From the NCBI GenBank assembly GCA_964390055.1, contig CAYMGQ010000007.1, forward strand, positions 1 to 64,000: a stretch of 64,000 nt of DNA, read 5' to 3'. Origin of the DNA: CAYMGQ01 sp964390055 (GTDB lineage Bacteria; Bacillota; Clostridia; Peptostreptococcales; Natronincolaceae). This document shows positions 26,577-35,232 of the stretch, in pieces; position 1 is the stretch's first letter, and each line of letters opens with the position of its first letter. A model generated the notes under the pieces. That model was not told the origin of the DNA. It worked only from the letters and a program-made list of their open reading frames with translations, and did not search any database. Both the position numbers and the translations under genes were made by a program.

Positions 26577-27023
26577 CTATTAAATTATAGTGAAAGTTAT
26601 TAGCGGTGATCTAGGTCCTATTTAATTAGTTATTCTTAAAACATATTTTCAAATTATAAGAACTTAGAGAATATTAAACAAGATAAAGGAGGTTAGCCGT
26701 TAACACTTACTCGACAATGGGATTAGTACTGGGCCGCAATGAGCTAGTCTGAAAAAGTATATGTATTAGCCTAATAATTAGAAGGGAAATAGAAAAGGTA
26801 GATCTAGTTATGTAGCTTATCCCATCAGCAGTACTTGATAATTTGTCAATATCCTACACTATAAATCTACTATTAATTATCTTTATACAATTTTAACCCT
26901 ATTGACAGGGAATGTCAATTCCTTAATAGAAAAATTGCTTGCTAAAATCAGCTAATATCTTGTCTGATGATTGGGAAATTCATTGAAATAAATCTCAAAT
27001 ACCTTGAAAGGGGATGGATAATT

Positions 27024-28013
27024 ATGAAAATACCAAAACATCTATCAAAGGATGAATTATTGGAGATGTATGACAAACTTGAAGAAATAAGACACTTTGA
27101 GTTAAAATCTGTTGATTTGTTTATGGAGGGAGAGTTGCCAGGGTTTTTACATTCATGCCTAGGTCAAGAGGCTACTGCTGTAGGTGTAGTACATAATCTA
27201 AGGGAGGATGATTATATTGTAACTACCCATAGGGGCCATGGTCATGTTATTGCAAAGGGAACAGATTTAAATAGAATGATGGCGGAACTATATGCCAAGG
27301 AAGATGGATGTTGCAAGGGCAAGGGTGGGTCCATGCATATCATCGATAGAAGCAAAAATATCTTAGGTGCTAATGGCATAGTAGGCCAGGGGACAACATT
27401 AGCTACGGGGGCAGCCTTATCTAGTAAAATCCGTGGCACAGACCAGGTAGCAGTTTGTTTTTTCGGTGATGGAGCACAAAATGAGGGCTTTTTTCACGAA
27501 AGTATGAATCTAGCCTCTATATGGAATTTACCAGTTGTATTTGTATGTGAAAACAATCAATATGCCGAATCCACACCCCAGACATACCATATGAGGCCAA
27601 AGGATGTGGCAGATAGGGCAAAGGCCTATGAAGTGGAGGCCATGATTGCAGATGGAAACGATATCATGGATGTGTATAAGAAGGCCAAGGAGGCAATTGA
27701 AATTTGCAGGAAGGGCCAGGGGCCGGTTCTCTTAGAGGCAAAGACCTATCGTTGGTTGGGTCATTATGTAGGAGATCCTGGTGTCTACAGACCTAAGGAA
27801 GAAGTTGAAAAATGGAGAAGTGAGGAAAAGGAACCAATAGCAAGATTTAGAAAAGCCCTAATTGGCGGCAAACATTGCAGTCAGGAAGAGCTAGACCAAG
27901 CTAGAAAAAGGGCCATTAAAAAAGTTGAACAGGCAGTAGAGTTTGGGCGTAATAGTGAACCTGCGGCACCTGAATCTGCTATTGATCATATTTATAAAGA
28001 GGGAATTATCTAA
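27024..28013 (+). CDS. acoA: Acetoin/pyruvate dehydrogenase-type E1 component, alpha subunit
   Basis: Thiamine-diphosphate subunit of a 2-oxo acid or acetoin dehydrogenase complex, 329 residues. Key segments are FLHSCLGQEATAVG, VTTHRGHGHVIAKG, CKGKGGSMHIID, GANGIVGQGTTLATGAAL and the TPP-binding FFGDGAQNEGFFHESMNLAS with VCENNQYAEST. The short form and these motifs fit AcoA better than pyruvate dehydrogenase E1-alpha. Upstream frame reaches 26967, but ATG 27024 follows AAAGGGGA and fits. First gene of the sigma-54 operon, with the beta subunit 36 bases on. The exact substrate (acetoin, methylacetoin or a 2-oxo acid) is inferred from the neighbouring SDRs and regulator type. Confidence 0.85.
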   Translation: MKIPKHLSKDELLEMYDKLEEIRHFELKSVDLFMEGELPGFLHSCLGQEATAVGVVHNLREDDYIVTTHRGHGHVIAKGTDLNRMMAELYAKEDGCCKGKGGSMHIIDRSKNILGANGIVGQGTTLATGAALSSKIRGTDQVAVCFFGDGAQNEGFFHESMNLASIWNLPVVFVCENNQYAESTPQTYHMRPKDVADRAKAYEVEAMIADGNDIMDVYKKAKEAIEICRKGQGPVLLEAKTYRWLGHYVGDPGVYRPKEEVEKWRSEEKEPIARFRKALIGGKHCSQEELDQARKRAIKKVEQAVEFGRNSEPAAPESAIDHIYKEGII

Positions 28014-28049
28014 AATCCACTACAAGACAGAAATAAGGAGGAATGAATA

Positions 28050-29024
28050 ATGCGAACAATTACTTATAGAGATGCAATACGTGAAGCTTTGCGAGAGGAA
28101 ATGGAAAGAGATGAAAAAGTATTTTTAATTGGTGAGGATATAGCAGATCCCTTTGGTGGATCCTTCAATGTAACTGCAGGGCTTTCTACAGAATTTGGCA
28201 CAGAAAGAGTTAGAAACACACCAATTTCAGAAGCAGGATTTGCCGGGGCTGCTGTTGGGGCGGCTATGACAGGTATGAGGCCGGTGGCTGAAATTATGTA
28301 TATGGATTTTGCTGGATGCTGTATGGATGCTATTGTAAATCAGGCAGCTAAAATTAGATATATGTCAGGGGGACAAGTAGAGGTGCCTGTTGTATTTAGG
28401 ACACAACAAGGGACAGGAAGATCCTCAGCTGCCCAACATGCTCAAAGTTGGGAGGCAATATTTGCCCATATACCAGGTCTGAAAGTAATAATGCCATCAA
28501 CTCCTTATGATGTTAAGGGTCTGCTAAAAACTGCAATTAGGGATGATGACCCGGTTATGTTCATAGAGCACAAACTCTTGTATGGAATTGAGGGGGAGGT
28601 TCCCGAGGAGGAATATACTATACCCTTTGGAAAGGCAGATATAAAGAAAAGTGGTGGGGATATAAGCCTAATAGCCAGTTCAAGAATGGTCCATTTTGCC
28701 TTGGAGGCTGCGGAAAAACTTGCCAAGGAAGGTATTGATGTAGAAATTATAGATTTAAGGACCATAGTTCCCTTAGATGAGGAAACTATAATTAATTCTG
28801 TGAAAAAAACGGAGAGGGTCGTAGTTGTTCATGAGGCAGTAGAAAGATGTGGCCATGGGGCTGAACTAGTAGCCCTTATAAATGAAAAGGCATTTGACTA
28901 TCTGGATGCACCCATTAAAAGGGTAGCGGCTATAAATTCTCCTGTTGCCTTTGCCCCTGCTTTAGAGGACTATTTAACTCCTAATACCGATAAGATTTAT
29001 CAAGCTATTAAATCTATGTTTTAG
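28050..29024 (+). CDS. acoB: Acetoin/pyruvate dehydrogenase-type E1 component, beta subunit
   Basis: Transketolase-like beta subunit of 324 residues that completes the thiamine-diphosphate site with the alpha subunit. Recognised by YRDAIREALREEMERDEKVFLIGEDIADPFGG, NTPISEAGFAGAAVGAAMTG, EIMYMDFAGCCMDAIVNQAA, GRSSAAQHAQSWEAIFAHIPGL and the C-terminal IIDLRTIVPLDEETI (quoted in parts). ATG follows AAGGAGGAATGAATA. It lies between the alpha subunit and the E2 gene with gaps of 36 and 33 bases. High pattern similarity to AcoB of acetoin dehydrogenases, though BkdA/PdhB relatives share the same domains. Confidence 0.86.
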   Translation: MRTITYRDAIREALREEMERDEKVFLIGEDIADPFGGSFNVTAGLSTEFGTERVRNTPISEAGFAGAAVGAAMTGMRPVAEIMYMDFAGCCMDAIVNQAAKIRYMSGGQVEVPVVFRTQQGTGRSSAAQHAQSWEAIFAHIPGLKVIMPSTPYDVKGLLKTAIRDDDPVMFIEHKLLYGIEGEVPEEEYTIPFGKADIKKSGGDISLIASSRMVHFALEAAEKLAKEGIDVEIIDLRTIVPLDEETIINSVKKTERVVVVHEAVERCGHGAELVALINEKAFDYLDAPIKRVAAINSPVAFAPALEDYLTPNTDKIYQAIKSMF

Positions 29025-29057
29025 TAAGAGTAAACTAACTAGACAAGGAGTGATACT

Positions 29058-30377
29058 ATGGTGAGCTTTGTAAGGATGCCTAAACTTGGGTTGACAATGG
29101 CAAAGGGCAAAGTAATGAGATGGTTAAAGCAAGAGGGAGAAGAAGTCAAAAAAGGGGAACCCCTGGTTGTGGTTGAATCGGATAAATCGACGGTGGACTA
29201 TGAATCCCCTCAAACGGGAATATTTAGAAAAATTCTAGTTGAGGAGGGAGAAACAGTCCCAATTCTTGAAAACATTGGAATAATTACAGAAACATTGGAA
29301 GTTGAGTTGCCCGACTTGGAGGAGGGGTCCAACAGCAAAAATAATGAATTACAAAAAGACATTCCACCAGTCAAGACAGAATTAGGAAAGGATACAGGGG
29401 TAGTTAAGGAGGGAGAGAGGATCTTTGCCTCTCCATCAGCTAGAAGGGTTGCCAGAGAAAATAAGATAGACTTAAAACTTGTTGAAAAAAGACCTAATAA
29501 GATTAGAATCGAGAAGGCCGATGTATTGGCTTATATGGAAGAAAATAAAGTTAAAATTACACCCTTGGCATCAAGGATTGCTGAGGATAAGGATATAGAT
29601 ATTAGCAAAATAAAGAGGGAGCCCGGTGAAAGAATTTATAGCAGTCATGTAATATCCCAACTCACTGACCCGCAGGAAAGGACAAGGGATGACCATATAT
29701 TAGCTGTTGATGGAATGAGAAGGGTTATTGCAAATAGAATGAAGGAAAGTGTAGATCTAGCAGCTCAAGTCTCCATTAGCACAGAGGTAGATATGACTAA
29801 TACAATGGAATTGAGAAATATTGTTAGGAAGAGGATGGAAGAATTATATGGCACACAAGCATCAATCAATGATATTATCCTAAAAGTTGCAGCCCAGGCT
29901 TTGAGGGAAAATCCAAGGATAAATAGTGAATTTACTGATGAGGAAATTATAGAAAAGGCTTCAGTCAACATAGGAGTAGCTGTTGCTTTAGATGAGGGAC
30001 TTATTGTGCCAGTAGTAAAAGATGTAGACCTGAAGGGGATTGGAAAAATAGCACAAGAGTCTAAAAACTTAATTTCTAGGGCCAGAGAGGGTGACCTATT
30101 ACCCGACGAGTATAGTGGAGGAACTTTCACTGTATCTAACCTTGGTATGTTTGATATAACAGAATTTAATTCTATAATAAATCAGCCTGAAAGTGCAATT
30201 CTTTCTGTTGGCAAAATAGTTGAAAGGCCTGTAGTAATTGATAAGAATATTGTAATTAGGCCCATCATGAAATTAACCTTAACCTTTGATCACAGGCCAA
30301 TTGATGGGGCTAGGGCAGCCATATTTTTAAGAAGAGTAAAACAATTGTTGGAGGAGCCTTATGAATTATTGATATAA
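29058..30377 (+). CDS. acoC: Dihydrolipoamide acyltransferase (E2) with two peripheral-binding domains
   Basis: Core of the dehydrogenase complex, 439 residues. An N-terminal lipoyl domain (1-80) has the lipoylated lysine K43 in ESDKST. A first peripheral-subunit-binding domain at about 122-160 (FASPSARRVARENKIDL) is followed by a second at about 166-202 (ITPLASRIAEDKDIDISKIK). The catalytic domain fills 210-439, with FDHRPIDGARAA near the end. Two binding domains are unusual, since most E2 proteins have one. It transfers the acyl group from lipoamide to CoA. ATG follows AAGGAGTGATACT. Confidence 0.88.
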   Translation: MVSFVRMPKLGLTMAKGKVMRWLKQEGEEVKKGEPLVVVESDKSTVDYESPQTGIFRKILVEEGETVPILENIGIITETLEVELPDLEEGSNSKNNELQKDIPPVKTELGKDTGVVKEGERIFASPSARRVARENKIDLKLVEKRPNKIRIEKADVLAYMEENKVKITPLASRIAEDKDIDISKIKREPGERIYSSHVISQLTDPQERTRDDHILAVDGMRRVIANRMKESVDLAAQVSISTEVDMTNTMELRNIVRKRMEELYGTQASINDIILKVAAQALRENPRINSEFTDEEIIEKASVNIGVAVALDEGLIVPVVKDVDLKGIGKIAQESKNLISRAREGDLLPDEYSGGTFTVSNLGMFDITEFNSIINQPESAILSVGKIVERPVVIDKNIVIRPIMKLTLTFDHRPIDGARAAIFLRRVKQLLEEPYELLI

Positions 30378-30395
30378 ACACAAGGAGTTGGTGAT

Positions 30396-31766
30396 ATGGC
30401 ACAATATGACATTGCTATTATTGGTGGAGGTCCAGGGGGATATGTTGCGGCAATTAGGGCAGCCCAAATGGGGAAAAAAACTTGCATAATAGAAAAAAAC
30501 AAACTTGGTGGTACATGCCTAAATGTGGGTTGTATACCAACTAAAATCATGCTTCGGAGTGTTGAGGCATTAAAAGAAATTAAGGATTCTGCAAATTACG
30601 GCATTGTGAATATAGATACTAGCAAGGTAAGCCTAGATCTCAAAAGGATTCAGGAGAGGAAAAAAAATATAGTTAATCAACTAGTAAATGGGATTAATGG
30701 GCTATTAAGGCGGAACAATGTAGAAATTATTAAGGGTGAAGCTAAGTTATTAAATAAAAATAAAATCCAAATAGCTGATAGAGAAATTGTGGCAGAAAAT
30801 ATAATTATAGCTACTGGGTCTAAGGCTAAGGAATTGCCTATTAATATAGACCAGGAAGCCAATGTATTAACAAGTAATCAGGCTCTAGATATCAATGAAA
30901 TACCGGAAAAGATAGTAATTATAGGAGGAGGAGTTATTGGAATAGAGTTTGCGTATTTCCTCAGGAGCATGGGGACCAAGGTGACCATAATTGAATTTTT
31001 AGATAGGATACTTCCCATGGTAGACAGGGAAATTGCAGATCTAGTACAAAAGCAGTTGGTTGATATGAAAATTAATATAATTACTGGGGCTAGGGTGACA
31101 GATATAAAAAAAGATAAGCTTATCTTTGAAAAAGATGGGCAGGTCATGGAAGAGGATACAGGCAAGGTGCTTTTGTCTGTTGGCCGCACCCCAAATGTAA
31201 GAGGGCTCAATATTAAAAACATAGGTCTACAAGTAAGAAATGGGGCTATTGTAACTAATGAAAGATTAGAAACAAATATCCCAGGAATATATGCTATCGG
31301 TGATGTTAATGGTAGGGAAATGTTGGCCCATACTGCATCCATGGAGGCAATAGTTGCTATTGACAACATATGCGGGATAGATTCAAAAATGTCCTATAAC
31401 AGGGTGCCAAATGCCATCTATATTCAACCGGAAATTGCTTCTGTAGGATTAACTGAGGATGAGGCAAAAAAGAGCTACAGAAATATAAAAGTAGGCAGAT
31501 TTCCCCTAATGGCCAATGGAAAGGCCAAAGTAGTAGGGGAGGAAAGAGGTTTCATCAAAATAATAAGTGAAGGGAAGTATGATGAAATAGTGGGAGTACA
31601 TATGTATTGTGTGAATGCAACAGATATGATATCTGAGGCAACATTGGCCATGAACTTAGAATCTACCGTTAATGAACTTGCAATGACCATACATCCACAC
31701 CCAACCATTTCGGAAATTTTCTTTGAGGCATGTCAATTAATATTGGATAAACCTATTCATATCTAA
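30396..31766 (+). CDS. lpdA: Dihydrolipoyl dehydrogenase (E3)
   Basis: FAD enzyme that reoxidises dihydrolipoamide with NAD. The protein is 456 residues: FAD-binding IIGGGPGGYVAAIRA at 8-22, redox disulfide C41/C46 in GGTCLNVGCIPTK, NAD-binding VIIGGGVIGIEFAYFL, the AIGDVNGREMLAHTA segment and the C-terminal HPHPTISE active-site motif. Unlike some acetoin-operon E3 proteins it has no extra N-terminal lipoyl domain. ATG lies 18 bases after E2 with GGAGTTGGTGAT upstream, so it belongs to the same transcript and completes the E1-E2-E3 set. Confidence 0.94.
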   Translation: MAQYDIAIIGGGPGGYVAAIRAAQMGKKTCIIEKNKLGGTCLNVGCIPTKIMLRSVEALKEIKDSANYGIVNIDTSKVSLDLKRIQERKKNIVNQLVNGINGLLRRNNVEIIKGEAKLLNKNKIQIADREIVAENIIIATGSKAKELPINIDQEANVLTSNQALDINEIPEKIVIIGGGVIGIEFAYFLRSMGTKVTIIEFLDRILPMVDREIADLVQKQLVDMKINIITGARVTDIKKDKLIFEKDGQVMEEDTGKVLLSVGRTPNVRGLNIKNIGLQVRNGAIVTNERLETNIPGIYAIGDVNGREMLAHTASMEAIVAIDNICGIDSKMSYNRVPNAIYIQPEIASVGLTEDEAKKSYRNIKVGRFPLMANGKAKVVGEERGFIKIISEGKYDEIVGVHMYCVNATDMISEATLAMNLESTVNELAMTIHPHPTISEIFFEACQLILDKPIHI

Positions 31767-31804
31767 AGAGGGGAAACCCATATTGAAAGGAAGTGAAAAA
31801 GATA

Positions 31805-32551
31805 ATGGGACGTGTAAAAGGGAAAATTGCAATTGTAACTGGGGGGGCCCAGGGATTAGGGGAAGCTATAGCCTTACGTCTTGCAGAGGAAGGGGCCCTA
31901 GTGAATATTTTCGATATTATAGAGGCTAAGGATCTTGTAAATAAAATACAAGATTCTGGAGGCCAGAGTAACTCCTATATTGTTGATATTACAAACAATG
32001 AAGAAATAGAAGAAGCTGTAGCAAGGATTATTGATAGACATGGACAAATTGACATCCTAGTAAACAATGCTGGAGCAGTCTCTGCCCACGATAACCTTCT
32101 TACTGTAACTGATGAAATTTGGGACAGGGAGATTGCAATCAATTTAACCGGAACATTTTACTGTAGCCGTGCTGTTTTAGGACAGATGATTAAAGAGGAA
32201 AAAGGTAAAATTATTAATATTTCCTCCATTGCCGGAGATACTGGCAGGCCTCAAACAAGCCCAGCCTATTCGGCGGCTAAGGCGGGAGTTTACGGTCTAA
32301 CGATGTCCATGGCAAGATCTGTTGCAAAATATGGAATAAATGTTAATGCAGTATGTCCTGGTGTAATTTTGACCGGAATACATGATTCATATCCTAAGGA
32401 GGAACTTGATAGGTTACTATCCCAAATACCTTATGTTCGAGGGGGCAAACCCTTGGATATTGCAAATGCAGTCCTATTTTTGGCCAGTGAGGAATCTGAC
32501 TATATCACGGGAAGTAGAATTAGGGTTAATGGAGGTTCCTGGATGGGATAA
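31805..32551 (+). CDS. Short-chain dehydrogenase/reductase, copy 1
   Basis: NAD(P)-dependent classical SDR of 248 residues. It has the cofactor motif TGGAQGLGEAIA near residue 13, NNAG, the catalytic Ser in INISSIAGD, YSAAK (Tyr-x-x-x-Lys) and the late VNGGSWMG. The next gene is a clear paralogue. In this operon they probably oxidise a diol or hydroxy compound to the ketone handled by the E1-E2-E3 complex, for instance 2,3-butanediol to acetoin; that is inference. ATG 31805 matches the start of copy 2; a GTG at 31793 is in frame. Confidence 0.85.
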   Translation: MGRVKGKIAIVTGGAQGLGEAIALRLAEEGALVNIFDIIEAKDLVNKIQDSGGQSNSYIVDITNNEEIEEAVARIIDRHGQIDILVNNAGAVSAHDNLLTVTDEIWDREIAINLTGTFYCSRAVLGQMIKEEKGKIINISSIAGDTGRPQTSPAYSAAKAGVYGLTMSMARSVAKYGINVNAVCPGVILTGIHDSYPKEELDRLLSQIPYVRGGKPLDIANAVLFLASEESDYITGSRIRVNGGSWMG

Positions 32552-32584
32552 AAGAAAAGAACTCTAATAAAGGGGGTCAAAGGG

Positions 32585-33331
32585 GTGGCTGAATTAAAAG
32601 GTAAAGTTGCAATTGTTACAGGTGGAGCTAGGGGTCTAGGGAGAGCTATATCGGTTAAATTGGCAGAAGGAGGGGCCCTAGTATATATATTTGATATTGG
32701 TGATTGTGGTTGGACCCTGGAGGAAATAGCCCACAATGGGAATTATGCAAGGGCATTCAATGTAGATATAACAAATAGTTCAGATGTCAAAGAAGCAGTT
32801 GACGATGTTTATGCAGCTAGAAACAGGATAGATATTTTAGTCAACAATGCTGGTATAGTGTCGACTCATGAAAATATATTATCTGTAAGTAATGACATAT
32901 GGGACAAGGAAATAAAGGTCAATTTAACCGGAAGCTTTTATACATCGAGAGCAGTTTTATCCAAAATGATACCACAAAACTCGGGGAAAATTATCAATAT
33001 ATCCTCTTTGGCTGGTGATACGGGTAGGATACAGACAAGCCCGGCTTATGCGGCGGCAAAAACTGCAGTATATGGGCTAACAATGTCCATGGCAAGATCT
33101 GTTGCAAAATATGGAATAAATGTTAATGCGGTTTGTCCAGGCATAATGCTAACGGATATAACTAAGGCTTACCCAGAGGACATATTAGAGGAACTATTAT
33201 CAGAAGTTCCCTATCCTAGGGGAGGTAGGCCAGAAGATATTGGGGAAGCAGTATACTTTCTGGCAAGTAAGGGTTCAGACTATATAAATGGCGCAAGGAT
33301 TCGTGTTAATGGAGGCTCATGGATGGGTTAA
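32585..33331 (+). CDS. Short-chain dehydrogenase/reductase, copy 2
   Basis: A 248-residue SDR paralogous to the gene 33 bases upstream, co-linear over its whole length: TGGARGLGRAIS, NNAGIVSTHENIL, INISSLAGDTGR, YAAAKTAVYGLTMSMARSV (first part quoted) and a shared C-terminal RVNGGSWMG. Catalytic Ser, Tyr and Lys are intact, so both copies should be active, perhaps on different stereoisomers. GTG start at 32585 after AAAGGGGGTC. A 47-base stretch is identical to copy 1 although flanking codons have diverged. Confidence 0.85.
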   Translation: MAELKGKVAIVTGGARGLGRAISVKLAEGGALVYIFDIGDCGWTLEEIAHNGNYARAFNVDITNSSDVKEAVDDVYAARNRIDILVNNAGIVSTHENILSVSNDIWDKEIKVNLTGSFYTSRAVLSKMIPQNSGKIINISSLAGDTGRIQTSPAYAAAKTAVYGLTMSMARSVAKYGINVNAVCPGIMLTDITKAYPEDILEELLSEVPYPRGGRPEDIGEAVYFLASKGSDYINGARIRVNGGSWMG

Positions 33332-33351
33332 AATCATAGTTTTAATGAAGG

Positions 33352-33389
33352 ATGTTATGGCTTTTAGAACCAATAAAAGCCCTTAACAT
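33352..33389 (+). other. Hairpin between SDR copy 2 and dctP
   Basis: ATGTTA-T-GGCTTTTA (33352-33366) pairs with TAAAAGCC-CT-TAACAT (33374-33389), leaving a seven-base loop. There is no T tract, so it is more likely a processing or stability element at the 5' side of dctP than a terminator. Confidence 0.55.
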
Positions 33390-33438
33390 AGATGGTAAAA
33401 TCCACAAGCTTTAAAATACTAAAAGAGGGGGAAAAAAA

Positions 33439-34557
33439 ATGAAAAAGAAGTTAGTATTTTCGTTGGTTGTAATCCTAGGACTATCAATGATTTTAGCGGG
33501 GTGTGGAGATGGTATAGTAAATGAATCTAATAGCGACCAGACAGCCGCTGATCCGGGAGAAACCTTTACCTGGAAGGTTCAAGGTTATACAGCTGCAAAC
33601 ACGACCTTTGATGACTATGGAAAACACTTAGCTGAACTAATTGAAACAATGTCTAATGGAAGATTAAAGATTGAATGGTATCCTGCAGACTCTTTAGTAT
33701 CTGCCTTTGACGTACCAAATGCAGTTAGGGACGGTATTTTAGATGCAGAATATGGCTACTCAGGACTATGGACAAGTCTGGAATATGGTGCACCATTATT
33801 CTGTTCAATCCCAGGAGAATTTTCAGACCAATTTGATATGCTTTATTGGTTAGAATATGGTGGTGGAATGGAGTTATGGAGAGAAATGTTAGAACCCTAT
33901 AATGTAACAGTATTTCCAGGGGGTATTTTGGATGCCGAAATTTTCCTATGGACAAATAAACCTATCCAATCCATAGATGATTTAAGGAGCATGAAATTAA
34001 GAATGATGCCACTAATGGGAGATATTCTTGCTGACAACGATTGTTCAGTTGTGTTTTTACCGGGTGGGGAAATTATACCCAGTATGGAAAGGTCAGTTAT
34101 AGATGCGGGAGAGTTCTCCACGCCTGCCTTGGATGAGACCTTCGGATTCCAAGATGTGGCTAAGTATTATCACAAACCGGGCTTCCATCAACCAACATCA
34201 ATACAGGAATTTGTAATCAACAAAGATAGTTGGAATAAGCTACCAGAAGATTTACAAGAGATTGTTAAAGCCGCATGTAATGCTAATGTTATGTGGACAT
34301 GGATGGAGAATGGTATAAGGAATCAGGCAGCAATGGAAAGATTTAGCGAAATGGGAGTAGAGGAAGTTATTTTACCAGAGGAAGTAGTTAGCACCTTACA
34401 AGATTGGACTACTAAATGGTTTGATGACATGATGGCCAAGGATCCCTTTATCGAAAAGGTCCGACAATCTCAAATGGATTTCATGAAATCCTGGGTTCCA
34501 TATAAGACCAACATGCATATCCCATATCCAGACTGGGCCTATGAGCTAGCTAAATAA
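33439..34557 (+). CDS. dctP: TRAP transporter substrate-binding lipoprotein (DctP family)
   Basis: Extracytoplasmic binding component of a tripartite ATP-independent periplasmic (TRAP) transporter, 372 residues. A lipoprotein signal ends in LAGC (Cys near residue 22), so it is tethered to the membrane outer face. The DctP fold shows NGRLKIEWYPADSLV near 70-84, LRSMKLRMMPLMG with the arginine that usually binds a carboxylate, and QEFVINKDSWNKLPEDLQEI. TRAP systems mainly take up organic acids using the sodium or proton gradient. The dctQ and dctM genes follow. The gene is bracketed by hairpins on both sides. Confidence 0.93.
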   Translation: MKKKLVFSLVVILGLSMILAGCGDGIVNESNSDQTAADPGETFTWKVQGYTAANTTFDDYGKHLAELIETMSNGRLKIEWYPADSLVSAFDVPNAVRDGILDAEYGYSGLWTSLEYGAPLFCSIPGEFSDQFDMLYWLEYGGGMELWREMLEPYNVTVFPGGILDAEIFLWTNKPIQSIDDLRSMKLRMMPLMGDILADNDCSVVFLPGGEIIPSMERSVIDAGEFSTPALDETFGFQDVAKYYHKPGFHQPTSIQEFVINKDSWNKLPEDLQEIVKAACNANVMWTWMENGIRNQAAMERFSEMGVEEVILPEEVVSTLQDWTTKWFDDMMAKDPFIEKVRQSQMDFMKSWVPYKTNMHIPYPDWAYELAK

Positions 34558-34583
34558 TTTAGGAAAGTTATATTCAAAGTTTC

Positions 34584-34617
34584 TAGGGTAGAGGGATTTA
34601 TAATCCCTCTGACCCTG
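34584..34617 (+). other. Strong hairpin between dctP and dctQ
   Basis: AGAGGGATT (34590-34598) and AATCCCTCT (34602-34610) form a perfect stem around TAT, extended by AGGGT and ACCCT at about 34585-34589 and 34612-34616 with one bulge. It has no T tract, so readthrough into dctQ with partial 3' protection of dctP mRNA is likely. Confidence 0.65.
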
Positions 34618-34713
34618 GAAAACAATGGATATAATTTTTCAATAATTACTCATTTTATGATCCCTTGATTTACATTCTTGTATGCAAAGCAATTACAAAT
34701 AAGGAGGGAGTTC

Positions 34714-35232
34714 ATGACTATATTAGAGAAGATTGGCAAGGCCATTAGCAAAGTTAATGAAAAAATCGCTGTAGTAACATCTTTTTTGATATATCCATTA
34801 ATGGTAGTTGTAGTGATAGAGGTCGTGGCTAGGTATTTTTTAAACCGGCCTACAAGCTTTTCCTACGATTTAACTTGGATGATTTATGCAGCGCTAGTAT
34901 TCCTGGGAGGGGGCCATTGCCTACAACATGATGTGCATGTTCGTGCCGACATAATCTACGATATGTTTCAACGGAAGGGTAAGGCTATAATAAACATGTT
35001 TTGTTATCCATTCTTTTTCTTTTCCTCGATGATAGGACTTTTAATATCCACCTATCATCTGATGATGAAGGCATGGATATATAATGAGAAGTCACCTTAT
35101 ACTAGTTGGAACCCACCAACGGGTCCAATAAAAACTGTATTATTTATAAGTATTTTGATTTTATTGCTTCAAGGAATAGTTATATTTTCTGGCCATCTCA
35201 GAGATTTATTTAAGGGGGGTGAAGAAGAATGA
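34714..35232 (+). CDS. dctQ: TRAP transporter small permease (DctQ)
   Basis: Four-helix small membrane subunit of the TRAP transporter, 172 residues. Landmarks include VVVIEVVARYFLNRPTSFSYDL after the first helix and the AALVFLGGGHCLQHDVHVRADI segment (in two pieces), both standard in DctQ. The frame extends back to TTG 34678, but ATG 34714 follows AAGGAGGGA at proper spacing and fits the family. Its TGA overlaps the dctM ATG by four bases, giving translational coupling of the two membrane subunits. Confidence 0.92.
   Translation: MTILEKIGKAISKVNEKIAVVTSFLIYPLMVVVVIEVVARYFLNRPTSFSYDLTWMIYAALVFLGGGHCLQHDVHVRADIIYDMFQRKGKAIINMFCYPFFFFSSMIGLLISTYHLMMKAWIYNEKSPYTSWNPPTGPIKTVLFISILILLLQGIVIFSGHLRDLFKGGEEE

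Larger units (their letters stand above)
26195..27023. other. Long regulatory region between the sigma-54 activator and the E1-alpha gene
   Basis: About 830 bases without a credible gene. It holds two perfect -24/-12 promoters (26306 and 26560) and a leader of about 440 bases after the second. In the leader are AAGGAGG at about 26687 with no open frame at proper spacing, two crossing complementary pairs at 26718-26835 and a 7-bp hairpin, ATTGACA/TGTCAAT, at 26901-26919. Activator binding sites are expected here but I could not pick them out. Confidence 0.6.

Noticed and set aside
26717..26752. Short reading frame MGLVLGRNELV in the leader
   Set aside because: The AAGGAGG is about 24 bases away, too far to serve this ATG, and the peptide has only 11 residues.
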